Shown here: piece after piece, positions 1 through 8,151 of the stretch | Layout of the letters: each line of letters opens with the position of its first letter | Numbering within the stretch: the first letter of the stretch is position 1 | Source of the DNA: Catellatospora bangladeshensis | Lineage (GTDB): Bacteria > Actinomycetota > Actinomycetes > Mycobacteriales > Micromonosporaceae | Length of the DNA: 64,000 nt | Reading direction: 5' to 3' | Assembly (NCBI RefSeq): GCF_016862575.1 | Contig: NZ_BONF01000004.1 | Span: 62,001 to 126,000 of the forward strand | Translations under genes and position numbers: made by a program | Notes under the pieces: model-generated | Database searches by the model: none | What the model was told of the DNA's origin: nothing | Seen by the model: the letters and a program-made list of their open reading frames with translations, nothing else

Positions 1-737
1 CCGACCCGGAGCGCGAGCTGCCCGCCGCCGACGACTGCCCGCCGGTCGACCTGATCACCGGTCCGGGCAACCTGTGGGTGACCGCCGCCAAGCGCCTGGT
101 GCGCGGCGTGGTGGGCATCGACGCCGAGGCCGGGCCGACCGAGATCGCGATCCTGGCCGACGACACCGCCGACCCGGCGCACGTCGCCGCCGACCTGATC
201 AGCCAGGCCGAGCACGACCCGATGGCGGCCAGCGTGCTGGTCACCGATTCGGTCGCGCTGGCCGACGCGGTCGACGCCGAGCTGGCGGTGCGGGTGGCCC
301 GCACGAAGCACAGCGAGCGCGTGGCCACCGCGCTGAGCGGCCCGCAGTCCGGCGTGGTGCTGGTCGGGGACCTGGCGCAGGGGCTGCGGGTGGTGGACGC
401 GTACGCGGCCGAGCACCTGGAGATCCAGACGCGCGACGCCCGGGAGTGGGCGATGCGGGTGCGCAACGCCGGGGCGATCTTCGTGGGGGCGTACGCGCCG
501 GTGTCGCTGGGCGACTACTGCGCCGGCTCCAACCACGTGCTGCCTACGGCGGGCTGCGCGCGCCACTCGTCGGGCCTGTCGGTGCAGTCGTTCCTGCGCG
601 GCATCCACGTCGTGGAGTACACCCAGGACGCGCTGCGCGACGTGGCGCACCACGTGGTGGCGCTGGCCAACGCCGAGGACCTGCCCGCGCACGGCGAGGC
701 CGTGACCGCGCGCTTCGAGAGGGAGAACGCGGCATGA
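1..737 (+). CDS. hisD: Histidinol dehydrogenase, C-terminal part (5' end outside window)
   Basis: This is the C-terminal ~245 codons of histidinol dehydrogenase, which makes the last two oxidations of histidine synthesis (histidinol to histidine, NAD and Zn dependent). The reading frame is open from the first bases of the window. Visible family signatures are [14 protein letters not shown] and [11 protein letters not shown], then SQAEHDP with the Gln and His expected to bind zinc. [10 protein letters not shown] carries the Glu-His acid/base pair, GDYCAGSNH a zinc Asp, and [10 protein letters not shown] the last zinc His. The stop overlaps the hisC start (ATGA), so translation of the two is probably coupled. 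The gene is the upstream member of the his operon seen here. Function is clear; only the N-terminus is missing because of the window edge. Confidence 0.97.
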   Translation, partial: DPERELPAADDCPPVDLITGPGNLWVTAAKRLVRGVVGIDAEAGPTEIAILADDTADPAHVAADLISQAEHDPMAASVLVTDSVALADAVDAELAVRVARTKHSERVATALSGPQSGVVLVGDLAQGLRVVDAYAAEHLEIQTRDAREWAMRVRNAGAIFVGAYAPVSLGDYCAGSNHVLPTAGCARHSSGLSVQSFLRGIHVVEYTQDALRDVAHHVVALANAEDLPAHGEAVTARFERENAA

Positions 738-1816
738 GCGACCACGAGTGGGTGCAGGGGCTGCTGCGCGAGGAGCTGCGCGGGCGCACCGCGTACGGCG
801 CGCCGCAGCTCGACGTGCCGGTGCGGCTGAACACCAACGAGAACTCGTACCCGTTGCCCGACGAGGTGGTGCGGGCGGTCAGCCGGGCGATCACCGGGGA
901 GATCGCGGACCTGAACCGCTATCCCGACCGGGACGCCGTGAAGCTGCGCGCCGACCTGGCCGCGTACTGCGGGCACGGGCTGACCGCCGAGCAGCTGTGG
1001 GCCGCCAACGGCTCCAACGAGATCCAGCAGCAGCTGTTCCAGGCGTTCGCCGGGCCGGGGCGGGTGGCGCTGGGCTTCGGCCCGGCGTACTCGATGCATC
1101 CGCTGCTGGCCGCCGGGACCGCCACCACCTGGGTGGACGGCGGCCGCGGCGACGACTTCGGGCTGACCGCCGAGCACGCGGTGGCGCAGGTGCGCCGCCA
1201 CCGCCCGGCGCTGACGCTGCTGTGCTCGCCGAACAACCCGACCGGCACCGCGCTGGACTTCTCGATCATCGAGGCGGTGCTGGCCGAGACCGAGGGCCTG
1301 GTGCTGATCGACGAGGCGTATGCCGAGTTCCGCCGCCCCGGCACGCCCAGCGCGCTGGAGCTGCTGGACAAGCACCCGCGCCTGGTGGTCAGCCGGACCA
1401 TGAGCAAGGCGTTCGCCTTCGCCGGGGCCCGCGTCGGCTACCTGGCCGCGCACCCGGCGATCGTGGAGGCGGTGCAGCTGGTGCGCCTGCCGTATCACCT
1501 CTCCGCGCTCACCCAGGCCGCCGCCCGCGCCGCGCTCGCGCACGCGGACGTGCTGCTGGGCACCGTGGAGGCGATCAAGGCCGAGCGCGACCGGATCGTG
1601 TCCGAGCTGCGGCTGGGCGGCTGGGCCGTGGCCGACTCGGACGCGAACTTCGTCCTGTTCGGACGCTTCGACGACCAGCAGGCCGCCTGGCGGACCCTGC
1701 TCGACCAGGGCGTGCTGGTGCGCGACGTGGGCCTGCCCGGCTGGCTGCGGGTCACCGCGGGCACCCACGCCGAGACCACCGCCTTCCTGAACGCCATGAA
1801 GGAGCTGCAAGCATGA
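734..1816 (+). CDS. hisC: Histidinol-phosphate aminotransferase
   Basis: A 360-residue PLP-dependent class I/II aminotransferase that makes L-histidinol phosphate from imidazole acetol phosphate and glutamate. The N-terminal [12 protein letters not shown] matches the HisC substrate-binding start of the family. [12 protein letters not shown] and LIDEAYAEF are PLP-pocket motifs, and [17 protein letters not shown] carries the Schiff-base lysine at about residue 225. The ATG start is fixed by the 4-base overlap with the hisD stop, and the stop overlaps the hisB ATG in the same way. An open frame extends far upstream of this ATG, but it is the shadow of hisD. Length is normal for the family. It sits between hisD and hisB, the usual actinobacterial order. 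Confidence 0.97.
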   Translation: MSDHEWVQGLLREELRGRTAYGAPQLDVPVRLNTNENSYPLPDEVVRAVSRAITGEIADLNRYPDRDAVKLRADLAAYCGHGLTAEQLWAANGSNEIQQQLFQAFAGPGRVALGFGPAYSMHPLLAAGTATTWVDGGRGDDFGLTAEHAVAQVRRHRPALTLLCSPNNPTGTALDFSIIEAVLAETEGLVLIDEAYAEFRRPGTPSALELLDKHPRLVVSRTMSKAFAFAGARVGYLAAHPAIVEAVQLVRLPYHLSALTQAAARAALAHADVLLGTVEAIKAERDRIVSELRLGGWAVADSDANFVLFGRFDDQQAAWRTLLDQGVLVRDVGLPGWLRVTAGTHAETTAFLNAMKELQA

Positions 1817-2427
1817 GCCGGACCGGACGCGTCGAGCGGGTCACCAAGGAGACCAAGGTCCTCGTCGAGATCGACCTCGACGGCACGGGCCGCGGCGAGA
1901 TCAGCACCGGGGTCGGCTTCTTCGACCACATGCTCAACCAGATCGCCCGGCACGGCGGCTTCGACCTGACCGTGCGCACCGAGGGCGACCTGGAGATCGA
2001 CGCGCACCACACCATGGAGGACACGGCCCTCGCGCTCGGCGAGGCGTTCGCCATCGCGCTGGGCGACAAGGCCGGCATCCGGCGGTACGGCGACGCCGTC
2101 GTCCCCATGGACGAGGTGCTGGTGCAGGCCGCCGTGGACCTGTCCGGCCGCCCGTACGTGGTGCACGACGAGCCGATGGACATCGCGCCGTACATCGGGC
2201 CGGTCTACCCGACCTCGATGACGCGGCACATCTTCGAGTCCTTCGGGCAGACCGCCAAGGTCACCCTGCACGTGTCGGTGCTGCGCGCCGCCCGGCCGGG
2301 GACCAAGCCGGACGCGCACCACGTGGTCGAGGGCCAGTTCAAGGCGCTGGCCCGCGCCCTGCGCACCGCCGTCGAGATCGACCCGCGCAGCGCGGGCGCG
2401 GTCCCCAGCACCAAGGGGGTCCTGTGA
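1813..2427 (+). CDS. hisB: Imidazoleglycerol-phosphate dehydratase
   Basis: A 204-residue monofunctional imidazoleglycerol-phosphate dehydratase, converting IGP to imidazole acetol phosphate with Mn at a His/Glu-rich centre. The signatures [30 protein letters not shown] and [14 protein letters not shown] are all present and contain the metal-binding His and Glu residues. There is no N-terminal phosphatase domain, so histidinol phosphatase must be encoded elsewhere, as is usual in actinobacteria. The start is the ATG overlapping the hisC stop; the stop overlaps the GTG start of hisH. Both overlaps indicate a tightly coupled operon. Confidence 0.97.
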   Translation: MSRTGRVERVTKETKVLVEIDLDGTGRGEISTGVGFFDHMLNQIARHGGFDLTVRTEGDLEIDAHHTMEDTALALGEAFAIALGDKAGIRRYGDAVVPMDEVLVQAAVDLSGRPYVVHDEPMDIAPYIGPVYPTSMTRHIFESFGQTAKVTLHVSVLRAARPGTKPDAHHVVEGQFKALARALRTAVEIDPRSAGAVPSTKGVL

Positions 2428-3053
2428 CGGCCAAACCGAAGGTGACGGTGCTCGACTACGGGTCGGGCAACCTGCGCTCGGCGCAGCGCGCGCTGGAGGC
2501 GGCCGGGGCCGACGTGCTCGTCACGCCCGACCTGGCCGCCGCCGAGCGGGCCGACGGCCTCGTGGTGCCCGGCGTCGGCGCGTTCGCGGCCTGCATGGCC
2601 GGGATCGAGGCCGCCCAGGCCGGGCCGGTCATCACCGACCGGGTCATGGCCGGGCGGCCGGTGCTCGGCATCTGCGTCGGCGCTCAGGTCATGTTCGACT
2701 CCGGCGACGAGCACGGCGTGGTCACCAAGGGGCTGGGCCTGCTGCCCGGCACGGTGACCCGGCTGGCCGCGCGGCGCGTGCCGCACATGGGCTGGAACCT
2801 GCTCGACGCCCCCGCCGGCTCGACGCTGTTCTCCGGCGTCGACGCCGACGCGCGCTGCTACTTCGTGCACTCGTACGCCGCCCTGCCCAGCGCCGAGCTC
2901 GACGGGGTCGCCCTGGTCACCACGTCGACCCACGAGCACGCGACGTTCGTCGCCGCCGCGGAGCGGGGACCGCTGGCGGTCACCCAGTTCCACCCGGAGA
3001 AGTCCGGCGCGGTCGGCGCGAGCGTCCTGCGCAACTGGATCGCCACGCTGTGA
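2424..3053 (+). CDS. hisH: Imidazole glycerol phosphate synthase, glutamine amidotransferase subunit
   Basis: A 209-residue class I glutaminase that supplies ammonia to HisF (encoded at 6221) for formation of the imidazole ring. The nucleophile elbow GICVGAQ places the catalytic Cys at about residue 84, and QFHPEKSG gives the His-Glu of the triad. VLDYGSGNLRS at the N-terminus is a HisH hallmark. The GTG start is fixed by the GTGA overlap with hisB. The usual GxCxGxQ is kept, with Val-Gly-Ala in place of the commoner Leu-Gly-Met. Its partner hisF is displaced about 3.2 kb downstream, past LysR and EamA genes. Confidence 0.97.
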   Translation: MTAKPKVTVLDYGSGNLRSAQRALEAAGADVLVTPDLAAAERADGLVVPGVGAFAACMAGIEAAQAGPVITDRVMAGRPVLGICVGAQVMFDSGDEHGVVTKGLGLLPGTVTRLAARRVPHMGWNLLDAPAGSTLFSGVDADARCYFVHSYAALPSAELDGVALVTTSTHEHATFVAAAERGPLAVTQFHPEKSGAVGASVLRNWIATL

Positions 3054-3066
3054 ACCGGCTCGCTAG

Positions 3067-3106
3067 GCTCGCCTCGCCGTGCGGGGTTCCGTACGGCGAG
3101 GCGAGC
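3067..3106. terminator. Strong hairpin downstream of hisH
   Basis: A perfect 14-bp stem (3067-3080 with 3093-3106) and a 12-base loop lie between hisH and the small gene at 3132. There is no T-run after it. It may be a partial terminator or an RNA-processing/stability structure that lowers expression of the downstream genes relative to hisH. Seen directly; the role is inference. Confidence 0.5.
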
Positions 3107-3131
3107 AGCGGGCCGGGAGCGGAGCAGTGGC

Positions 3132-3464
3132 ATGAGTAAAGAGCGGAAGCTGCGGCGGGAGGCGCGGGAGGCGGCCGCGCGGGCTGCCGTGGCCGCCGAG
3201 GAGCGGCGTGCCGGGCGGCGGATGGCGCGCCGAGCCGTGTGGCGCCGCGTGAGCCTGTACGAGCTGCGTAAGCGCCGCACCGGCCGCCTGTCGGCGCGGC
3301 GCACCGCCACCGAGCGCGCGGTGATCGCGGTCGTCGCCGCGCTGGTGCTGTTCGTGATCTGGAAGCTGGTGCCCTCGACGGCGCTCGCGGTGGCGCTGTC
3401 GCTGCTGCTGGTGCTGGCCCTGCCCGTGTTCGTGATCGTCGCGTTCGACCGAAGGAGTTCCTGA
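3132..3464 (+). CDS. Small basic membrane protein within the his operon
   Basis: A 110-residue protein not recognised as a named family. Residues 1-65 are very basic and alanine-rich and probably helical, with many Arg/Lys and Glu. Residues about 66-105 form two closely spaced hydrophobic segments, so a short hairpin membrane anchor with a cytosolic basic tail is likely. It ends in RRSS. Its stop shares an A with the hisA start (TGATG), so it is in the operon and translationally coupled to hisA. A role in histidine synthesis is not evident; it may be a passenger conserved by coupling. The ATG at 3132 has only a weak purine-rich sequence upstream (GGAGCAG). Confidence 0.75.
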   Translation: MSKERKLRREAREAAARAAVAAEERRAGRRMARRAVWRRVSLYELRKRRTGRLSARRTATERAVIAVVAALVLFVIWKLVPSTALAVALSLLLVLALPVFVIVAFDRRSS

Positions 3465-4183
3465 TGGCCCTGGATCTGCTGCCCGCCGTGGACGTCGTCG
3501 ACGGGCAGGCGGTGCGCCTGGTCCAGGGCGCCGCCGGCAGCGAGACGTCCTACGGCGACCCGCTCACCGCGGCGCTGTCCTTCCAGGCGGCCGGGGCGCA
3601 GTGGATCCACATGGTCGACCTCGACGCGGCGTTCGGCCGGGGCTCGAACGCGGCGCAGCTCGCCGACGCGATCAAGCGCCTGGACATCAAGGTCGAGCTG
3701 ACCGGCGGCATCCGCGACGACGAGTCCCTGCGCGCCGCCCTCGCCACCGGCGCCGCCCGCGTCAACATCGGCACCGCCGCCCTGGAGGACCCGGAGTGGT
3801 GTGACCGCGTCGTCGGCGAGTACGGCGACCGGATCGCGGTCGGCCTCGACGTGCGCGGCCGCACCGTCTCCGTACGCGGCTGGACCAAGGACGCCGGTGA
3901 CCTCTACGAAGTCCTGGAGCGCCTCGACAAGGCCGGCTGCGCCCGCTACGTCGTCACCGACATCCTCAAGGACGGCATGCTCCAGGGCCCCAACCTCCAG
4001 CTGCTGCGCGACGTCTGCGCCGCCACCGCGGCCCCCGTCATCGCCTCCGGCGGCATCTCCACCCTCGACGACCTGCGCGCCCTGGCCACCCTCGAACCCC
4101 TCGGCGTTGAGGGCGTCATCACCGGCAAAGCCGTCTACTCCGGCGCCTTCACCATCGAGGAAGCCCTCACCGCCCTGTCCTGA
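3464..4183 (+). CDS. priA: Phosphoribosyl isomerase A (dual HisA/TrpF, PriA)
   Basis: A 239-residue TIM barrel that isomerises ProFAR (histidine path) and, in actinobacteria, also phosphoribosylanthranilate (tryptophan path). The phosphate and catalytic motifs [29 protein letters not shown] and VIASGGIS are intact. By alignment from memory with Mycobacterium tuberculosis PriA, Asp10 and Asp170 are the acid/base pair. Arg138 and Trp140 match the mobile-loop Arg143 and Trp145 used in the dual reaction. The lack of a trpF gene beside trpC/trpB/trpA at 52170-55106 supports dual function. The start overlaps the preceding stop. The gene is followed by palindrome A1 and a convergent LysR gene. Confidence 0.95.
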   Translation: MALDLLPAVDVVDGQAVRLVQGAAGSETSYGDPLTAALSFQAAGAQWIHMVDLDAAFGRGSNAAQLADAIKRLDIKVELTGGIRDDESLRAALATGAARVNIGTAALEDPEWCDRVVGEYGDRIAVGLDVRGRTVSVRGWTKDAGDLYEVLERLDKAGCARYVVTDILKDGMLQGPNLQLLRDVCAATAAPVIASGGISTLDDLRALATLEPLGVEGVITGKAVYSGAFTIEEALTALS

Positions 4184-4194
4184 CCGCCCCAAGT

Positions 4195-4270
4195 GCGTCG
4201 ATCTTGCGCGTACTGTGGGTGCGACACGCCCATTTAGGACAAAAGAGCAACACTTCGCGCAAGATCGACG
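4195..4270. repeat. GATC palindrome, family A copy 1
   Basis: Perfect 15-bp arms (4196-4210 and 4256-4270) read CGTCGATCTTGCGCG and its complement around a 45-base loop. The loop carries the family-A core GGGTGCGACACGCCCAT, also found in A2, A3 and A4. A second GATCTTGG follows the right arm. It lies between convergent hisA and the LysR gene, and the LysR stop codon (4234-4236) falls inside the loop. Likely a bidirectional terminator, a dispersed repeat, or both. Confidence 0.85.
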
Positions 4271-5181
4271 TGATCTTGGCCGGTGCGGGCCGTGGTGCGG
4301 GTGGACCAGGCCTGGGTTATGGCGGTTATGACGGCCTTGACGGCGGGGCGGGTGTAGTTGGGGGTGCGCCAGGTGACGCTGACGCGCCGGGTCGGGACCG
4401 GGTCGACGGGGACGACGACGGTGCCGGGGGCCGTGGTGAGGCGGGCCAGGCGGGGGAGCAGGGCGACGCCCAGGCCCGCGGCGACGAGGGCCTGCTGGGT
4501 CTCGAACTCGCCGACCAGGTAGGCGGGACGCAGGCCGGGCAGGGCGCGGATCAGCCAGTCGTGGCAGATGGTGCCCTCGGGGGAGGCGATCCAGCGCTCG
4601 TGCGCGGCGCGGTCGAGGGGGCCCGGACCGGCGGTGGCCAGCGGGTGGCCGGCGGGCACGACCAGGTCGGCGGTGTCCTCGCCGAGCACGGTGGAGGAGA
4701 CGCCGGCCGGCAGGTGCAGGCGGACCTCGCGCCAGTCGTCGATGACGGCGACGTCGACCCGGCCGCGGTCCAGGTCGCGCAGCGCCTCGTACGGGTTGGT
4801 CTCGATGACGCGCGGGCGCAGGCGCGGGTACGCCGAGGTCAGCGCGGACAGGGCGGGCGGGAGCAGGCCGCGGCAGGCGGTGGCGAAGCAGGCGACGGTC
4901 ACCTCGCCGGCCACCTCGCCCCGGTAGGCGTCGAGCGCGGCGGCGGCGGTGTCGGCGGCGGCGAGCACCAGCGCGGCGTGCTCGGCCAGCAGCCGCCCGG
5001 CGTCGGACAGGCGCAGCCCGCGCCCGTCCTTGTGGCAGAGCACCGTGCCGGCCTCCCGCTCCAGCTTCGCGAGCTGCTGCGATACCGCCGACGGGGTGCA
5101 GTGCAGGGCCGCCGCTGCGGCGTGCACGGTGCCGTGCCGGGCGAGGGCGTCGATGGCGCGCAGGCGTCCGAGATCGAGCAT
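4234..5181 (-). CDS. LysR-family transcriptional regulator
   Basis: A 315-residue LysR regulator. Residues 1-60 are the winged-helix DNA-binding domain (LRAIDALARHGTVHAAAAAL, then TPSAVSQQLAKLEREAG). Residues about 90-295 are the periplasmic-binding-protein-like effector domain. It is divergent from the EamA exporter at 5253 with only 71 bp between them, so it probably controls that exporter and itself through the dyad at 5189-5209. The last ~15 residues (GQDHVDLARSVALLS) are encoded by the palindromic repeat A1, so the natural C-terminus has been replaced or extended by a repeat. That tail is unlikely to matter for the fold. The effector is unknown. Confidence 0.9.
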   Translation of the reverse strand: MLDLGRLRAIDALARHGTVHAAAAALHCTPSAVSQQLAKLEREAGTVLCHKDGRGLRLSDAGRLLAEHAALVLAAADTAAAALDAYRGEVAGEVTVACFATACRGLLPPALSALTSAYPRLRPRVIETNPYEALRDLDRGRVDVAVIDDWREVRLHLPAGVSSTVLGEDTADLVVPAGHPLATAGPGPLDRAAHERWIASPEGTICHDWLIRALPGLRPAYLVGEFETQQALVAAGLGVALLPRLARLTTAPGTVVVPVDPVPTRRVSVTWRTPNYTRPAVKAVITAITQAWSTRTTARTGQDHVDLARSVALLS

Positions 5182-5188
5182 GTAGCGA

Positions 5189-5209
5189 TTCTAAACGGAT
5201 CGCTTAGAA
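5189..5209. promoter_or_regulatory. Probable LysR operator
   Basis: The dyad TTCTAA-N9-TTAGAA sits in the 71-bp gap between the divergent LysR and EamA genes. It contains the T-N11-A pattern typical of LysR-type regulator sites. It begins 8 bp upstream of the LysR start and 44 bp upstream of the EamA ATG. Binding is inferred, not shown. Confidence 0.6.
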
Positions 5210-5252
5210 CTATTCGATGGTGCTTCACGATTCTGCGGGCGATGCTCGGGTC

Positions 5253-6224
5253 ATGAGACCGAGGGACATGATGCTGGCCGTGGCCGTCGCCGCCGCGTGG
5301 GGCTGCAACTTCGTGGCGATCGAGGTGGGCCTGGACCGGATGCCGCCGCTGCTGTTCGGCGCGCTGCGCTTCGGCCTGGCGGCGCTGCCCGCGGTGCTGT
5401 TCGTGGGACGGCCGCGCACGCCTTGGCGCTGGGTCCTCGGCATCGGGCTGGTGCTGGGGGTGGTCAAGTTCTCGCTGCTGTTCGGGGGGATGGCCGCCGG
5501 GCTGCCGGCCGGGCTGTCGTCGCTGCTGCTGCAGAGCCAGGCCGTGTTCACCACGGTGTTCGCGGTGGGGCTGCTGGGCGAGCGGCCGGCCGCGCGGCAG
5601 TGGGCCGGGCTGGGCGTCGCGGTGCTGGGCGTGCTGCTGGTCGCCTCGCGGCTGGGCGCCGACCGGCCGGTCGAGGGGTTCCTGCTGGTGCTGGCGGCGG
5701 CGGTGGCCTGGGGGCTGTCCAACATCATGATGCGCCGGGCCGCGCCGCCGGACATGCTGCGCTTCATGGTCTGGGTGTCGGCGGTGGCGACGCTGCCCCT
5801 GCTCGGGCTCTCCCTGCTGGTCGAGGGACCGGCCCGGGTAAGTGAGGCGGTGGCCGCGCTGGACGGGGCCGGGCTGGGCGCGCTGGCGTACATCGCGTGG
5901 ATCTCGACGCTGGCCGGGTTCGCCGGATGGGGCCTGCTGATCCGGCGGTACGGCGCGGCGACGGTGGCGCCGTTCTCGATGCTGGTGCCGTTCTTCGGGA
6001 TGGGGTCGGCGGCGCTGGTGCTGCACGAGCCGCTGGGCGCGACGGACCTGATGGCGGGAGCGCTGGTGGTGGGCGGAGTGCTGCTCAGCGCGGCGGGCGC
6101 GCGGGCGGGGGCCGCCGCGGCAGCCGAGCGGGAGGACACGCCGGGGACCCCGTCGCGGCACATGTCTCAGGAACCGGACCAAAGCGTCACCCCGGCGGGG
6201 TGCCGGGTAGTTTCGACGGCATGA
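5253..6224 (+). CDS. EamA (drug/metabolite transporter) family exporter
   Basis: A 323-residue inner-membrane protein with about ten hydrophobic helices arranged as two EamA repeats. The first repeat opens with [19 protein letters not shown] and the second with [19 protein letters not shown], the usual tryptophan-containing starts of DMT repeats. Such proteins export amino acids, metabolites or drugs; the substrate cannot be told. I chose the ATG at 5253 (MRPRDMM) rather than the in-frame ATG at 5217, because the latter would put a short polar leader before helix 1 and lies near the LysR site. The C-terminal 40 residues are polar and alanine-rich. The stop overlaps the hisF ATG, so hisF is co-transcribed with this exporter. 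Confidence 0.9.
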   Translation: MRPRDMMLAVAVAAAWGCNFVAIEVGLDRMPPLLFGALRFGLAALPAVLFVGRPRTPWRWVLGIGLVLGVVKFSLLFGGMAAGLPAGLSSLLLQSQAVFTTVFAVGLLGERPAARQWAGLGVAVLGVLLVASRLGADRPVEGFLLVLAAAVAWGLSNIMMRRAAPPDMLRFMVWVSAVATLPLLGLSLLVEGPARVSEAVAALDGAGLGALAYIAWISTLAGFAGWGLLIRRYGAATVAPFSMLVPFFGMGSAALVLHEPLGATDLMAGALVVGGVLLSAAGARAGAAAAAEREDTPGTPSRHMSQEPDQSVTPAGCRVVSTA

Positions 6225-6979
6225 GTGTCGCGGTGCGGGTCATCCCATGTCTGGACGTGGACGCCGGGCGGGTGGTCAAGGGTGTGAACTTCGTGGACCT
6301 GCGCGACGCGGGCGACCCGGTGGAGCTGGCGGCGGCGTACGACGCGGCGGGCGCCGACGAGATCACCTTCCTGGACGTGTCCGCCTCCGTCGAGGGCCGG
6401 GGCACCATGCTGGAGGTGGTGCGGCGCACCGCGGAGACGGTCTTCATCCCGCTGACCGTCGGCGGCGGCGTGCGCTCGGTCGACGATGTGGACGTGCTGC
6501 TGCGCGCCGGGGCGGACAAGGTCGGCGTGAACACCGCGGCGATCCACCGGCCCGAGCTGATCACCGAGATCGCGCGCCGGTTCGGCAGCCAGGTGCTGGT
6601 GCTCTCGCTGGACGTACGCCGCCTCACGGAGGGCCGCGGCTTCGAGGTGACCACGCACGGCGGGCGCAAGTCGGCCGGGCTGGACGCGATCGAGTGGGCG
6701 CGGCGGGTGGCCGAGCTGGGCGCGGGGGAGATCCTGCTGAACTCCATGGACGCCGACGGCACCAAGGAGGGCTTCGACCTGGAGCTGATCAAGGAGGTGC
6801 GCGCCGTGGTCGACATCCCGGTGATCGCCTCCGGGGGCGCCGGCAGGGCCGCCGACTTCCCGCCTGCCGTCGAGGCCGGTGCCGACGCCGTGCTCGCCGC
6901 GAGCGTCTTCCACTTCGGCGAGGTCTCCATCGGCGAGGTCAAGACCGCCCTCCGCACCGCCGGCCACCCCATCCGCTGA
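6221..6979 (+). CDS. hisF: Imidazole glycerol phosphate synthase, cyclase subunit
   Basis: A 252-residue TIM-barrel cyclase that joins ammonia from HisH to PRFAR, giving IGP and [22 protein letters not shown] carries the first catalytic Asp (about residue 12) and LVLSLDVRR the second (about residue 131). [10 protein letters not shown] and [11 protein letters not shown] are the phosphate-binding loops. It is separated from hisH and hisA by the LysR and EamA genes and begins at an ATG overlapping the EamA stop. This suggests the exporter pair was inserted into, or captured, the his operon. The gene is followed directly by repeat C1. Confidence 0.97.
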   Translation: MSVAVRVIPCLDVDAGRVVKGVNFVDLRDAGDPVELAAAYDAAGADEITFLDVSASVEGRGTMLEVVRRTAETVFIPLTVGGGVRSVDDVDVLLRAGADKVGVNTAAIHRPELITEIARRFGSQVLVLSLDVRRLTEGRGFEVTTHGGRKSAGLDAIEWARRVAELGAGEILLNSMDADGTKEGFDLELIKEVRAVVDIPVIASGGAGRAADFPPAVEAGADAVLAASVFHFGEVSIGEVKTALRTAGHPIR

Positions 6980-6981
6980 AA

Positions 6982-7030
6982 GGAAGGGCACCTTCTTAAC
7001 GCATTGCGTTATAGAAGGTGCCCTTATTAA
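6982..7030. repeat. Family C inverted repeat, copy 1
   Basis: A near-perfect stem (6984-7003 with 7005-7025, one extra base) is built from the unit AAGGGCACCTTCTTAACG and its complement. The same unit recurs at 7167, 7198, 16666 and 16697. It begins within 5 bases of the hisF stop and can fold as a terminator-like hairpin. Together with B1 and C2 it fills the convergent gap between hisF and the Bax-inhibitor-like gene. Confidence 0.85.
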
Positions 7031-7068
7031 CGGGGTCCGGTTCGGTGGGGTCCCCGGGCAGGTGGAGA

Positions 7069-7131
7069 TGATCGCGAGTTCGTGTCTGAATGTGCAGCTG
7101 GACCACAGGTTCCGACACGAGATCGCGATCA
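7069..7131. repeat. GATC palindrome, family B copy 1
   Basis: The left arm at 7069-7086 (TGATCGCGAGTTCGTGTC) pairs with 7114-7131 at 16 of 18 positions around a 27-base loop. The loop TGCAGCTGGACCACAGG resembles those of the other B copies (at 18835, 45991, 46148 and 57695). It is nested between C1 and C2. Confidence 0.85.
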
Positions 7132-7166
7132 ACACACGCGTGCCGAGCACCGCAGCCCGGCGAGGG

Positions 7167-7217
7167 GTTAAGAAGGTGCCCTTCCTCTACGGATAGCGTT
7201 AAGAAGGTGCCCTTCCT
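7167..7217. repeat. Family C direct-repeat copy 2
   Basis: Two identical 20-base units (7167-7186 and 7198-7217) of GTTAAGAAGGTGCCCTTCCT lie in the same orientation, 31 bases apart. They match the right half of C1 and C3. With C1 this gives four copies of the unit in 240 bp, one inverted relative to the other three. The Bax-inhibitor-like gene stops three bases beyond it. Confidence 0.85.
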
Positions 7218-7219
7218 TC

Positions 7220-7948
7220 CTAGCGGCGGAGGTAGCTGAGGAGGCGGATGATCTGCCAGTACAGGAAGATCAGGCCGACCAGCATGCCGAAGGCCAGATA
7301 CCAGCCGTAGCGGGGTGGCAGGCCGCCGGCCACGGCGCGTTCGACCTGGTCGAAGTCGAGCACGAAGGTGAGCGCGCCGACGATCACGCAGATCACCGCG
7401 AACACCACGCCCAGCGTCCCGGCCCGGTAGATGGGCAGGCTGCCGCCGAAGAAGCGCAGTACCAGGTCGAGCAGGCTGAGCAGCAGGATGCCGAGCAGGG
7501 CGCCGGTGATCACCTGGGCGAAGCGGCGACTGGCGCGCAGGATCCGGGCCCGGTACAGCGCGGCCATGGCCAGGAACACGCCGAACGTGCCGATCACGGC
7601 CTGGATCACGATGCCGGGGAACTGCTGTTCCAGCTCCCGGCTCACCACGCCCAGGAACACGCCCTGCAGTACGGCGTACCCACTGATGATCAGCGGGTTG
7701 GTGATCTGCTTGATGGTGATCACCAGCACCAGCACCAGCGTGGCCAGAGTGGAGCCGAGCGCGGCCAGGCCGGTCCAGGCCGGGGTCCGCAGCAGGTTCC
7801 ACGACACGGCCGCGGCCAGCACGGTGACCGCGATGAGGGCGAGCGTGCGCCCGGCCACTCCGTCCAGTGTCACCCGGGCGCGGGGGTCGAGCACGACGGG
7901 GGCGTCCAGGCGGCGGGTCAGCACCGGGTTGGAGCTCTGCATCACCAC
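7220..7948 (-). CDS. Bax inhibitor-1/YccA-family membrane protein
   Basis: A 242-residue integral membrane protein with seven hydrophobic segments between residues ~32 and 240, ending in the basic tail SYLRR. The pattern of helices, the tight turn ITNPLIISGYAVLQGVFLG and the helix FVLDFDQVERAVAGGLPPRYGWYLAFG are typical of actinobacterial Bax inhibitor-1 (YccA/YbhL) proteins. These are pH-sensitive Ca2+-leak type proteins or protease modulators. No partner gene is nearby. The GTG at 7948 has GGAGG six bases upstream; GTG and ATG codons just inside are alternatives. It is monocistronic and convergent with hisF. Confidence 0.85.
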   Translation of the reverse strand: MVMQSSNPVLTRRLDAPVVLDPRARVTLDGVAGRTLALIAVTVLAAAVSWNLLRTPAWTGLAALGSTLATLVLVLVITIKQITNPLIISGYAVLQGVFLGVVSRELEQQFPGIVIQAVIGTFGVFLAMAALYRARILRASRRFAQVITGALLGILLLSLLDLVLRFFGGSLPIYRAGTLGVVFAVICVIVGALTFVLDFDQVERAVAGGLPPRYGWYLAFGMLVGLIFLYWQIIRLLSYLRR

Positions 7949-8056
7949 GGACGGCCTCCGCTGACGACGGCGCGAAACGCATTCTCAACCGGACATTAGC
8001 CGCAGCAGGTGCGTGAGACTGTGCGTTTTCTGGGATATATCTGAAATCGGAATAAT

Positions 8057-8079
8057 CCGCACGTATCGCGAAGTGCGGG
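8057..8079. other. Small dyad in AT-rich leader of the RND locus
   Basis: CCGCAC and GTGCGG pair around ten bases in the AT-rich segment 8020-8100 upstream of the RND operon. The region is unusually AT-rich for this genome and probably holds the promoter. The dyad could be an operator; no regulator gene is adjacent. Confidence 0.35.
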
Positions 8080-8151
8080 TTTACGTTTCCCTTATGCGCA
8101 CTGTGCGATCCGCCGCCACGGCGACCCGGCCCGTCCGAAGGGATCATGACC

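Noticed and set aside
6982-7217. CRISPR-like array of the repeated 20-base unit
   Set aside because: Only four units, in mixed orientation, with unequal spacing and no cas genes. They form hairpins or simple repeats instead.
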